44,216 nucleotides of DNA, from NCBI GenBank assembly GCA_001931905.2, contig MSJI02000705.1:1-44216 (forward strand). Reading direction: 5' to 3'. Under the pieces are notes generated by a model that did no database searches, was not told where the DNA came from, and saw nothing but the letters and a program-made list of their open reading frames with translations. Source of the DNA: Cladosporium sp. IMV 00045 (Eukaryota; Ascomycota; Dothideomycetes; Cladosporiales; Cladosporiaceae). Shown here piece after piece: positions 19,187 to 29,491 of this stretch; position 1 is the first letter of the stretch, and every line of letters begins with the position of its first letter. The translations under genes and the position numbers were made by a program.

Positions 19187-20385
19187 TCACCAGCAAAGTC
19201 GTCGCAGTCTATTGTTTTCTAGTTGGTTCTTGCTGCTGTTTTACACGCTACCAACATGCGCAATTTTTCGCGATCACTTTCGGGGGATTTTTGAGGACAT
19301 GGGACCTTGTCTTCGAGGAAAGATAGCTAGCGTTCAAACAAAGAAGAAGTGTATCATCTGTACCCAATCTCACACAATCTCATGCACGATCACACCTTCT
19401 CCAACCTAAAGTACCCACACGTAAACCCGGCCTCCTCGCCCACAAACCCACGCAAAAACTCCCGCTCATAGCATCTCTCCAGCTTATAGTCTCTGCTATC
19501 TTGTGATATACATATTATATTATGTTACCTAGTCTAGCGCGCGCAAATGTGCCTACTCTGGTCTTTGTCAAAATTTCGCGCGTGAAATTCGAACGGCGCG
19601 CTTAGCGAAGATGATTTATCAAGTGGTTGTACAGTATGTTGGGTCATCTTGGATTTTGTGACATTTGTGATATCTCTTCGTTCTTCCGGACTCCATGAGT
19701 TAACGCCTCATCTCCGCGGTTCGCCCACTTTTTTCTCAACATCGAAGTCGATGGTATATATACAAGTCCTGAGGACGATAGGTGAGAAAGGCCGCAAAGT
19801 CGGCAAATTCCACAAGAGCACGGTTTCTTCATCCCTACGGCCTCCGAGCTTCGGGAACTAGATATGAAACGGAAGCAGGCCGATATGCCAAGGTCTTGTC
19901 TTCTGCAATAGTAGAAGAGGGCAATTCTCGCACCTGCTATACGTGGGCTAGAGCCTCATGCTGTTGGCGAATCACGGTACCCATATCTTGCACACGCTGC
20001 ATAGGAAATTTCGCCTACACCTCTCCAATCTACTGGACTGGGGAGACTGGGCTACCAAGCTACTCTCTAAAGTCGCTATGTTTCCCGGCAACGGGCCCGC
20101 ACGCCTTCACAACATTCGCCATAGGTTGATATCGACCTCATCAAAGCTTTACAACCTCGATGCAACTTATTAACATGCTGGGCATCTGGGCGATGCACGA
20201 CATGCCGCCCACATTCTGCTCAACATTGACCTGATTCCTCGGGGATGTCGAATTGTGGTTCCATTTCCCGTGCACAACGAATGTCACGCTCATGGAGATA
20301 TTCATATATAATGAAGGCCTGCGAGTCCGTCGCACTGTAGCTCTTGTTTTGTTGTCTCCAAAGAAACAGATCGTCAATCCTCAAA
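19187..20385. other. Intergenic region upstream of the alkaline phosphatase
   Basis: About 1.2 kb with 3' UTR on the left and the phosphatase promoter on the right. A frame to 19409 might be an alternative last exon of the membrane-protein gene. I looked for a Pho4/NUC-1 CACGTG element and did not find one. Otherwise nothing recognised. Confidence 0.5.
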
Positions 20386-21828
20386 ATGCGCTCGACTCTC
20401 CTGACCGCAGCCTTCGCTCCCGCAGCCCTTGGTGCTGCCCAGCCTCGCAATCTCATCTATATCATTCCTGATGGCCTGGCACCGGCTTCTGAGACGCTGG
20501 TTAGAGCATACGAGTCTATGATGAGTGACAACTCTACTCCATCGGCACCTCTGCTTAACGCTATCCACATTGACCAGCTTCCGATTGGAAATGTCCGAAC
20601 TGAGTCCGCCAACAACTTGGTAACCGATTCAGCCGCCGCTGGAACTGCTTTGGCTGCTGGGTGGAAGACCAACAATGGCATGATCGGCGTCGATGCTGAT
20701 GAGCGTCCCGTTGGAACCATTCTTGAGGCTGCGAAGATGGCCGGCATGAAGACTGGACTTGTCGCTACCTCAAGGATCAACCACGCGACTCCTGCTGCCT
20801 TTTCCTCTCACACCCTCGACCGTAATGGCTACCCAATCATTGCCGCACAACAAGTAGGCTATACCCACCCGCTCAACCAGAGCGTTGATGTTCTTTTGGG
20901 TGGCGGCTCTTGCTACTTCAAACCCTCCTCTGACCCAGACTCCTGCCGTGAGGACGACATTGACCTCATCAGCCACGCTGAGTCGCTTGGCTACTACATT
21001 ACCGAGGACCGCGCTGGCTTCGATACTCTCCAGGGTGGAAACATCTCCCTGCCGTACCTTGGTCTCTTCAGCAATGACACCGAGATGGCATATGAGATCG
21101 ACCGCCAACAGCAGCCTCTGTCCGAGCGTGAGCCCTCACTCACCGAGATGTCCGAACTCGCCCTCACCGCCCTCACCAAAGAGACCGCATGCAAGGGCAA
21201 CTGCACCAACACGCCTGGCTATTTCATCATGATCGAAGCATCCCGGATTGACCACGCTTCCCACGCCAACGACCCTGCTGCCCACCTCCACGATGTCATC
21301 GAGTACCACAACGTAATGGAGTTTGTCAAAAACTGGATCGACTCTCACCCCGACACAGCTATGATCTCCGTCGCCGACCACGAGACCGGCGGCCTGACTC
21401 TGCCCAGCAGATACGACCCGCGCCCTCTCGCCGGCGCCAACCACTCCACCGAATATCTCTACAACGAGTTCAACGACTACACCGGCAACGACCTGACGAG
21501 CCTCGTCTCCGACCAGCTCCTGGCATACGGCATTCAAGACGCCAACGAGACTCTCATCCACAGCTTGGCTGAGTCTTCGAACTACGAACAGACCCTGGCC
21601 GAACTCCTCAGCGCTGAGGCTGGCATTCAATGGTCCACCGGTGGCCACACTGCCGTCGACGTCGTGCTCTACGCATACGCCGCTGGCGAGATGGGCGAGG
21701 AGCTCGTCCGTAGCCTTTCCGGTGGCCACGATAACACCGACCTGCCTAAGTTTATTGAGAGCTACCTTGGTCTGGATGTTGCTGAGGTTACCAGGCAGCT
21801 CAGGGAAGATGTGTCGTGGCTCGTGTAG
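20386..21828 (+). CDS. Secreted alkaline phosphatase (PhoA family)
   Basis: 480 residues from the ATG at 20386, single exon. Hydrolyses phosphate monoesters at alkaline pH using two zinc ions and a magnesium. A signal peptide (MRSTLLTAAFAPAALG) replaces the internal membrane anchor found in vacuolar Pho8, so it is probably secreted or periplasmic. Active-site motifs are in order: IPDG metal Asp29; NLVTDSAAAGTA with nucleophile Ser82; NHATPAAF; EASRIDHASHAND with metal Asp and His residues; VADHETGGL; and STGGHTAVDV near the C-terminus. Several sequons and two Cys pairs fit an extracellular enzyme. Length matches fungal secreted alkaline phosphatases. It is convergent with the GH2 gene (218 bp between stops). 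Confidence 0.94.
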   Translation: MRSTLLTAAFAPAALGAAQPRNLIYIIPDGLAPASETLVRAYESMMSDNSTPSAPLLNAIHIDQLPIGNVRTESANNLVTDSAAAGTALAAGWKTNNGMIGVDADERPVGTILEAAKMAGMKTGLVATSRINHATPAAFSSHTLDRNGYPIIAAQQVGYTHPLNQSVDVLLGGGSCYFKPSSDPDSCREDDIDLISHAESLGYYITEDRAGFDTLQGGNISLPYLGLFSNDTEMAYEIDRQQQPLSEREPSLTEMSELALTALTKETACKGNCTNTPGYFIMIEASRIDHASHANDPAAHLHDVIEYHNVMEFVKNWIDSHPDTAMISVADHETGGLTLPSRYDPRPLAGANHSTEYLYNEFNDYTGNDLTSLVSDQLLAYGIQDANETLIHSLAESSNYEQTLAELLSAEAGIQWSTGGHTAVDVVLYAYAAGEMGEELVRSLSGGHDNTDLPKFIESYLGLDVAEVTRQLREDVSWLV

Positions 21829-22046
21829 ATTGCCAATCACTTTTCTTAATGATGACAGCGCTTCTCGGCGGGAAAGTACGGATTTGTCATGCATGTTGGG
21901 GATTAAAGTAGCATATTCATGATCGGAGAATCGAATTTTTTCTTCTATTCTGTCCTACATATATCATAAATCATTACCTCAGTCTCCGTCCTTTCTCTCA
22001 AGTCTGTACACATCGTTCTATCATCATCCTTGTTCTACCTCCGAAT

Positions 22047-25000
22047 CTACACCAAGCTCAAGTGGAACGTAAAGTCAAACGGTCCCGAGTAGCACTTGTA
22101 CTGATCAAACGGCCTGGGCCCCACAGTGGCAGACCCAAGCCCATTGTTGTTGTAGTCCAAGTTCAGGATGGTCATGTTCAAGGGCTTGAGGTCATGCGGG
22201 TGCCTGGCATCATTGAGATCGTAATCCGAAACGCGTTTCGCAGTGAAACTGAACGGCTCACCGTCCATCCTCGCATCCAGCGTGACGCCGGCATTGGGGT
22301 TTCCGATCTGCAACCAGCGAAGCTCGCGGCGGTTGCCGTTCTCTTGGGGGAAATCGTAGTGCGTGAACAAGTCCGCGACGGAAGAGTCGTACTCGCCGAA
22401 ACGCTGCGAGGTCTTGGAGTCGGGGTAGTTCTCGCCGGGTCCGCGACCGAACCAGGACACGTCGTCGAAGTCCTCGTGGAGGTGAGTGAGGAGGCCGATG
22501 CGAGGCAGGACTTCTGGCGTGTTGTTGCCAACGAAGTCGCCCTGGGCGTGGATGGAGAGGGAGCCAGCGTCGTGTGGGATTGTGTAAGTGATGTCTGCTT
22601 CCGCGCCCCATTCGAGGACTTGCGGTGCGACGCGGACGTTGAAGCGGACTTCGAGGGCGTCGCCGGTGTCTTCCCAGAAGACGTCGCGGACTTGAGTGCG
22701 CATTGAATGGACCCAGGCCTCGTTCCAGTAGTATGCATCGCCGCTCTGGCCGTCGTCGTTTTGCGTCATGGCGCGGTAGAAGTAAAGCTCAGGGCCGCGG
22801 TTGAAAAGGTCGACGCCGTTGGTGGTCCAGGTCACGTTGCCACGGATGAGGTCAAAGGAGAAGGACGAGACGCCACTGTGCACGGTCAGGTGGTTGCGGG
22901 ATTGGGTCATGTTTGCGTTCGATTGGCGGGTCGCGAGCGGGAATGACGAGCGGGCTTGGAGAGTGCTGTTGGAGTGGCCGGCCACTGGGCCTTCAAGGTA
23001 AAGCTGTTCCCATGCAACAATGTGTCCGGCAGGAGCCCAGGGGTGGTCTTCTTTAAGGGCGAATTCAATCGTGAACCATGCCTCGGAGTCGAGCGAGTTG
23101 CGGTCGACTGGCAGAGGGAAAGTGCCAGTCTCACCCGCGGCGACAGAGATGTTCAGAGGAGTGGAAGACGAAGACTTACCGTTGCCATCGCGGACGACGT
23201 GCCAAGATGCGTCCAGGTGAGACAGGTCGAGGAAGTCGTACCAGTTCCTGACCGTGAATTGGGTGGAGTCGTTCGAAAGCTTCACCTCAACCGGCTGGAT
23301 GATCTTCGCATACTCGTACAAAGAGGGCATAGGAGTGTGATCAGACAGAGTAAGACCATCCATAATGAAATCGGCATCGTTGGGTTCATCTCCGAAGTCT
23401 CCGCCGTAGGCGTAAAATTCGGTGCCGTTGTCTTCGTGTAGCAGCCCATGGTTGTTCCACTCCCACACCAGACCACCCTGCATCAACGACTCGGTCCTAA
23501 ACTTATTTACGTACTCTTCAAGCCCTCCGGGACCATTTCCCATTGCGTGGGCGTACTCGCAAAGGATGTAAAATTTGTCGGTAAAGTTCGCGACTTGCTC
23601 GTCCATGTCCTCCAGCGAAGGGTACATGTGGCTGTACATATCGGTCGAAGTGGCGTTTTGATCAGGCTCGTAGTGTACAAGACGTGTAGGATCAGTGTCG
23701 TGGATCCAGTTGTACATTTCGACGTGGTTCTGCCCGTAGTAACATTCGTTGCCGAGAGACCAAATGATGATGGAGACATGGTTTCTCAGCCTGTCGACAA
23801 GCTGCTCAGCCCTATCAATGTAGGCGTCAGTCCAGTCAGTATTGTTCGATGTCCATTGAGAAGCACCGTAGACAGTATCATTGATGTCGTTGAAGCCATG
23901 GCACTCGAGGTCAGCTTCGGCGATAATGTAGAAGCCAAGCTCGTCGGCGAGATCGAAGAAGTCGGGGTGGTGAGGCTGGTGAGCAGCACGAATGGCATTG
24001 ATGTTGCTTTGCTTCATCCTGATCATGTCGGCACGCATGTCTTCGTACTTGACCGTTCTTCCTGATTGAGCGCTGTGTTCGTGTCTGTTGACACCGTAGA
24101 TGATGATCGGCTCGCCGTTGACCAGCATGTTGGGACCGTCAAGCTCAACGCGGTGGAAACCAACCTTCTGGCTGATGTACTGTTCCCCGTACTTCAGGAC
24201 AACAGTATACAGTGTAGGAGTCTCGGCAGACCAGAGATGGAAGTCGTCACCCGACACCTGCATAGTGATGTTACCGGAGACTGGGCCCTCGTACGTCTCC
24301 AACTCGGCACCGTTGGGAGCAAGCAACTTGGCGCTGAAGGAGTTGTTACCAGAGCTGGCCGAGACGTTGAAACTGAAGAAACCAGATTGAAAGTCGTCGG
24401 CAACGTGTGGGGCGATTTGATAGTCCCTGATCGATGATTCCGCAAAGGGAATCAGATAGACATCGCGGAACATACCAGACAGCCACCACTGATCTTGATC
24501 TTCGATGTATGATCCATCAGACCACTGGTACACTCGAGTGGCAATGGTGTTGTTCTCGCCAGGAGTCAGGTATTCCGTAATGTCGAATTCGCTGGGGTTT
24601 CGAGCGCCTTGGCTGTATCCGACTTCTTCGCCGTTGATGTAGACGTGAAAAGCGCTGTCTACGCCTTCGAAACGAACATGGATGTTTTGGTTGTCCCACT
24701 TCTCGGGAACCTCAAACTGACGCCAGTAAGAACCAGTTGGGTTGTCGTAAGACACGTTCGGTGGCGAGACAGGGAAAGGGTAGTGGATGTTGGTGTAGTG
24801 AGGACGCCCATAGCCTTGTCTCTGCCAATGACCAGGAACCTCAATGGTATCCCACGAAGAAGGGTCTGCCTCATCCCACTCCGGTGCTTCGAATGGCGAG
24901 CCAGCATAGTGGAAGTTCCAATCGCCGTTCAAGCTCTCGTATTCGGCCTCAGACTTGCTGAACGAAAGAGCTGCAATCTCAGAGGCATAGTTGTAGAAGT

Positions 25001-25097
25001 TGGCTCTAGCAGGAACAGTATTCCGATGGAGAACATCCAAGTTAGACCAGTCCGGCAGGAAGCCTGGAAAGGTCGAAACGTTCGACATGGCGCTCAT
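22047..25097 (-). CDS. LacZ/Lac4-type beta-galactosidase (GH2)
   Basis: 1016 residues, one intronless exon; close in length to E. coli LacZ. Hydrolyses terminal beta-galactosides. The GH2 order is complete: sugar-binding domain (about 50-220; VPGHWQRQGYGRPHYTN, YWRQFEVP), Ig-like domain (to about 330), TIM barrel (332-620), linker, and the C-terminal large domain (about 740-1016; DVSWFGRGPGENYPD). Acid/base is Glu451 in SLGNECYYG, nucleophile Glu514 in YILCEYAHAMGNGPGG, and a magnesium-site pattern EADLECHG precedes them. No signal peptide is seen, so it should be cytosolic, yet it has many N-x-S/T sequons. It lies tail-to-tail with alkaline phosphatase and downstream of an MFS gene on the same strand. 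Beta-galactosidase is the best fit; other GH2 specificities are less likely. Confidence 0.94.
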   Translation of the reverse strand: MSAMSNVSTFPGFLPDWSNLDVLHRNTVPARANFYNYASEIAALSFSKSEAEYESLNGDWNFHYAGSPFEAPEWDEADPSSWDTIEVPGHWQRQGYGRPHYTNIHYPFPVSPPNVSYDNPTGSYWRQFEVPEKWDNQNIHVRFEGVDSAFHVYINGEEVGYSQGARNPSEFDITEYLTPGENNTIATRVYQWSDGSYIEDQDQWWLSGMFRDVYLIPFAESSIRDYQIAPHVADDFQSGFFSFNVSASSGNNSFSAKLLAPNGAELETYEGPVSGNITMQVSGDDFHLWSAETPTLYTVVLKYGEQYISQKVGFHRVELDGPNMLVNGEPIIIYGVNRHEHSAQSGRTVKYEDMRADMIRMKQSNINAIRAAHQPHHPDFFDLADELGFYIIAEADLECHGFNDINDTVYGASQWTSNNTDWTDAYIDRAEQLVDRLRNHVSIIIWSLGNECYYGQNHVEMYNWIHDTDPTRLVHYEPDQNATSTDMYSHMYPSLEDMDEQVANFTDKFYILCEYAHAMGNGPGGLEEYVNKFRTESLMQGGLVWEWNNHGLLHEDNGTEFYAYGGDFGDEPNDADFIMDGLTLSDHTPMPSLYEYAKIIQPVEVKLSNDSTQFTVRNWYDFLDLSHLDASWHVVRDGNGKSSSSTPLNISVAAGETGTFPLPVDRNSLDSEAWFTIEFALKEDHPWAPAGHIVAWEQLYLEGPVAGHSNSTLQARSSFPLATRQSNANMTQSRNHLTVHSGVSSFSFDLIRGNVTWTTNGVDLFNRGPELYFYRAMTQNDDGQSGDAYYWNEAWVHSMRTQVRDVFWEDTGDALEVRFNVRVAPQVLEWGAEADITYTIPHDAGSLSIHAQGDFVGNNTPEVLPRIGLLTHLHEDFDDVSWFGRGPGENYPDSKTSQRFGEYDSSVADLFTHYDFPQENGNRRELRWLQIGNPNAGVTLDARMDGEPFSFTAKRVSDYDLNDARHPHDLKPLNMTILNLDYNNNGLGSATVGPRPFDQYKCYSGPFDFTFHLSLV

Positions 25098-26562
25098 GGT
25101 GCTGGCGTTGCACGAAACGAGTGAGCGACGCTGTGGCTTGATTCTTTACCGTCACCAGGCCGCCGTGCCTCATTTATGTTCACGCCGCTACCCCAGAAAA
25201 AACATGACGACAACTCCATGATCCACCATAATTCCTGCCATCTCTGAGGATGAATCGTAACATGTCGGGACCACATGAGGGGCGCTCAGGGCGGTGTTCG
25301 CCTCCACACATCAAACCCCATATATTCTCCGCTCATTAGTTGACCTTGGCGACTTGGTATAGCTTGGCGAAGCATTGTATGCCATCAATTGGAGGCTCGT
25401 GGTATTTTGTTCCGAACTCATAGTGGAGGTCCGAAAGGTGACGTTCTCAATATCGGAACAGATGGTTGTGATCGGCGTGCCGAACCAGCCGATGCAGAAA
25501 AGGATTCTCTCGTCGCTAGGGCTTTGGGTTGGTAGACCTCGGATCAAGACATGATCGTGAGTCGGTGTTTGATTGGAATCTCTACTAATGCGGTTACCAA
25601 ATGGGGACCTCGCATGTACTCTGTAGCCTCGGAAGGCGTTGCTGTTGTTGCTCGTCTAATTGGCTAGAAGCTGATCTAATACCAGACTATGTCCTTGATA
25701 ACGAGCGAACTTGCAGATTTGGATCTTCGAGATGCTACTAACTTTTTTCGTTTGCTGAGTAGAGTCAGGAAAAGATTGTTTCTATTTGTAACTTACTGCA
25801 ATATGTATCGTGGAAGCTTTCGACTCAGAAAGTCTGTTCAAAGATTCGAGTTCATGCAAGATACCTGTTACGACGCTGACGTACAAGTGACTCGGTCGAA
25901 TGCGATCTCAAAACGACCAATTTGAACATGCAGTGGTGTATGGTAGTACTCAAATTCGAATGCAGACCTTTCTTGACATGTTAGCAGCCGATTTCGCGTA
26001 ACATCACAACCTGGACAACAAGGAATCGCGTTCACTTGGGCTGGGAAGTCACATTCGAATAGTACTTCTTCTCAATGTTTTTAGATAGGCTGTCGTCGAA
26101 TTGACGCTTGTGATGATTTCGTGCCTTTGCACATATATCGAATTGTCGACATCGCTGGCCAGTTGAACATGGTAGTTGGGTTGAATGAATGCAGCGCCGC
26201 TATGACATTCATCTCCTCGTCCTCGTCGAATGCAGTTGTCTGGAATCAATGGTCAAGGTAGCTGAAGCGACGACCCCATTCAAGAAAGCGTGTATGGATG
26301 AATCATTAGCGAAAAACCACGACCTTGTGAATGGAATCAATGTAAATCTACATCGAAATGCTCACCTCAAAGCGTCGCTCAATCTTAATCATAAAGTCAT
26401 CTCAATGGTCTGATAGGTGCCTTAATATACCTTCGACTCGGATACTACTACACGAATATGCTGTAGGTCATTGAGCTTATCGGGATTTCCCCCTCGATGG
26501 TCAAGCAGAGCAAGACATTGGATCAAGCTCACGAACCACGAAGGGAACAAAGCCTCCAATAC
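25098..26562. other. GH2 upstream region with clustered TCGAAT motifs
   Basis: About 1.5 kb between the GH2 start and the stop of the MFS gene. Short frames only, none credible. The stretch 25896-26231 holds a cluster of TCGAAT-containing motifs and, just beyond, an 11-bp direct repeat TGGAATCAATG (26241-26251 and 26332-26342). It should contain the GH2 promoter. Confidence 0.55.
25896..26231. repeat. Cluster of six TCGAAT-containing motifs
   Basis: TCGAAT occurs at 25896, 25956 (as ATTCGAAT), 26055 (as ATTCGAAT), 26096, 26138 and 26226. TCGAATGCAG is repeated exactly at 25956-25965 and 26226-26235. In 336 bp about 0.2 hits on both strands would be expected by chance with even base composition. 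Spacing runs from about 40 to 100 bp. It may be a set of protein-binding sites upstream of GH2 or the remnant of a degenerate repeat. Confidence 0.6.
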
Positions 26563-28306
26563 TCATCTGCCATCAAACCCTCCTCCATCGTTCTTATGCA
26601 ACCCACCATAAAACCTTCTCTCATCAAAGAACTTCACATCGTCATTACTAAGAACCCCACCACTCCCCTCAGCCTTTATGCGCAGTCTCCGCACGCGCAA
26701 AACATCCCATTCAATATTACGCGTCAGCCACCAAGTCCAGACATTGAACATCCAGCTAGCAATCACCGCAGCGGCACAAATCGCAAAGGACGTCTTGTAT
26801 CCATTGTAAGCCCATTTCTCCTGGAAGAGCTGAGGTCCCACGACGCCACCGACTTGTCCCACACTGGATTGGAAAGCAAGCGTGAATGCCGTGCCGGTCG
26901 TGCCGGAGAGGGTGGAGGAGCGCCCTGGTTCGTGTTAGTTGGGATTGAGCCAGAATCAGACTAGATAGATGTACTCACAGGCCCAGAATGGTATGAAGTA
27001 GACGGAGTAAAACATGTTGCCGAAAATGCAAGCGATGTATATACCGACTTTGTTGGTGATGGCGAAGAAGAGAATGAAGCATATCGTGGCGCCCGCGAGG
27101 ATCGGTTGCACAAACGCAGGGCGTGTGAGGTAAGCTCGTTTGAGGAGGAAGCCAGCCGCGATGATAGAGAGAACTGCTGCCGCGGCGGGAGGGATGTTCA
27201 ATAACTGATTGCGAGGCAGACCGGCAAAACCCAAGTTTGTAGTGAGGGTTGGTAATTGCCAGGTCAATCCGTAGCCTCCGAGGTTCGGCAGGAGCTGACT
27301 GAACATGAATCCGTAGGTGCGTGGGTCTTTAAGTGAGACGATGACTTCTTCCTTTGTGAATGAGTGTTCGTTCGTGCGTGGTGCGTTCTCACTGAGTCGG
27401 GCTTCCAGATACTCTTGCTCTCGTGATGACAACCATTTGTTGGATGTGGGAGACTTGGGGTAGTCGGGCAAGACAAACCAGACGACCGCGCCAATGAGGA
27501 CAGTAGCGAGGCCTTCCAAGAGATAGACCCATCGCCAGGCGCTGAGGCCAGCGAGGCCATTCATGTGAGAAATCCCGTAAGCGATCAACGATCCAAAGAC
27601 CCCGGCGCAATTCTGCCAGCCAAACATCCACATGATCGGTTTTCCCATCTCGTCGCTGCGATACCAACTGCATAGCTGCGCCGCCAACCCGGGGAACAGA
27701 CCGGCTTCCATCATGCCCAGGAGAAATCTGAGGGCATAATAGGTATCTCTGTTCTGGATTGCAGCATGGCATGCCAATACAATCCCCCAAGAAATGATGA
27801 TGCGGGATTGCCATAGTCGAGGTGTCATTTTCTTGAGAAGAAGATTACTGGGGACTTCGAAGACAATGTAGGCAATCTGTTGTGAGACGATTAGTCGTTA
27901 AATCCCAGATGGTTTATCGAAACCATTGACGAACAAAGTAGATTGATTGAACCCAATTGTATTCATTCGAACTCATGTTCAACTCCGTGAGAATGTTTCT
28001 GTCTTCGCCGACCTGCAAGACTTTGACAATAGAGGCATTCAGGTAATCGATCTGGGAACAAATTAGCCGGATTGACGAGACACGTCTTCATGGCACACTC
28101 AAATTCTTGGTCATGTAAAGTATACCGATGAGCAACAAGAAACGCCGGTCAACTTTGCGCATGATCTTCGCGTCATCTTCGGGTGTGAAAGTAGCAAGGA
28201 ACGCTTCTTTGCTACCAGCTTCATCGATGTTTCGCGGTTGTAACGAGAGAGAAGAGCCAGTCTCTGTCGCAAGAGCCTCTCCTTGAACCTTCGATCCCGG
28301 AGGCAT
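26563..28306 (-). CDS. MFS transporter, Dal5-like anion:cation symporter family
   Basis: Four exons: 28306-28097, 28051-27935, 27876-26979 and 26924-26563, totalling 528 residues. Introns are 45, 58 and 54 nt. The first two donors (GTGCCA, GTTCGT) are weak but the phases fit and restore YMTKNLS-IDYLNAS and QSIYF-IAYIVFEVPSN; the third (GTGAGT) restores IPFWA-WRSSTLSG. The protein has a cytosolic N-terminus, about 12 membrane helices and family landmarks: EVPSNLLLKKM, RFLLGMMEAGLFPG, SWYRSDEMGKP and GLATVLIGAVVWFVLPDYP. Relatives take up organic anions such as allantoate, nicotinate, pantothenate or other carboxylates by proton symport at the plasma membrane. Substrate here is unknown; the adjacent GH2 gene does not settle it. 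Exon 1 is the least certain part. Confidence 0.9.
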
Positions 28307-29491
28307 TGCAAGACTGGGATGTATCGTGGATGAAGATTGAGATAAGCAAAGCCAGAAGCATCATTGTGACAGGAAGATCCAGCTTATGAGATATCACAAA
28401 GCGACTTAGCCAAGGATATTTCCTCAGCCATAGTGCTTCTGTTGAGGCATTGCCCGCACGTCAAGGATGCGACCAGTGGGTTTTTCGTCCCCAGAGATAC
28501 TAGTCCATCACGAATATGCAAGATCGTGAAGCATTTCAATAGACGTGGATAAGCACGCAATGCTTAGTGACATGCCAAAGAAGTGTTGTCGGGGCGCTGG
28601 CCAATGGTTCGGCTAGACGTCCAATTCACAATATGCAAGCTGGATAGCGTGCTCGAAGGACGGGCTTTTCTGGATCAAAATGATTGTATTGATATCAGGT
28701 ATTGGCAGATGTAGAACTTTCTTCCAGATTGAGCGGCTTTAACAAACTTGATGTCTTTTCAACATTCTTGCTAGAGACCCTATGAGCTCTAGTTCAGTCG
28801 TCCAGATGGATGTATTCGTCCTTTTTGCTTTTTGTCCCGGAGGTGAAGCAAGGGCTTTCTTCGTATCGGGGTTCGCACAAGTGTTAGTGGTATATGATCG
28901 TGGATGATAGTGAAGACGAGAGTGTGAAATGCAACAAGTATAGTCTGTTTTCCATGTTGCAACTCAATAATACATGTACCTTCAAGAGCAAGATACAAGC
29001 GGTTGCCCACATCAGCCCGCAGGCGTTCGCAGAGCAAAGTTGAAACGAATCGAAGCTGCACCTAACGGAACGTTTCAAGTAAACGGCGTCCAGTGCCATA
29101 CTAACGGTAAGGCTGCACGACGTATTCTAGAATACTAGTAGTTGAGTTTCTGAAAGGAACCGGGTGGGGAGGAAAGTAATGTGTGCGTGTGGAGAGAGGA
29201 GAAATGAGATTGGGCCCATAGAGAACGGGACGACTCCGCAGTCGGCCTCCAGATCGGGCTTGCGGTGATGAATTTGGGTAAAGCGTAGTCAGCATCGATG
29301 GCTCTTGGTATCAAGTGACTCGAACTTCACCTCTTGCAAGAAACATATCGCACTTTTCGGCGTGCATTCTTGTTGCGTGGTGCAGACAATTGTACAGGAA
29401 GCATTATACAAGACCTTTGTCAACACCCGGACGCGCCTCGTTTCGGTCACCTGGTTCAATCAACACTCTTGTCTTGCCAAGAGTTGAAAAG
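28307..29491. other. Divergent MFS-TatD intergenic region
   Basis: About 1.2 kb with the promoters of the MFS gene (left) and the TatD gene (right). Open frames are short and lack coding character. No tRNA, 5S gene or repeat array recognised. Confidence 0.55.

Noticed and set aside
19187..20385. A Pho4/NUC-1 CACGTG site controlling the alkaline phosphatase
   Set aside because: No exact CACGTG is present upstream; only near matches such as TACGTG occur, which is not enough to claim phosphate regulation.
22062..24437. Several antisense frames of 120-215 codons opposite the GH2 gene
   Set aside because: They mirror the codon bias of the GH2 gene and have no recognisable motif or intron structure.
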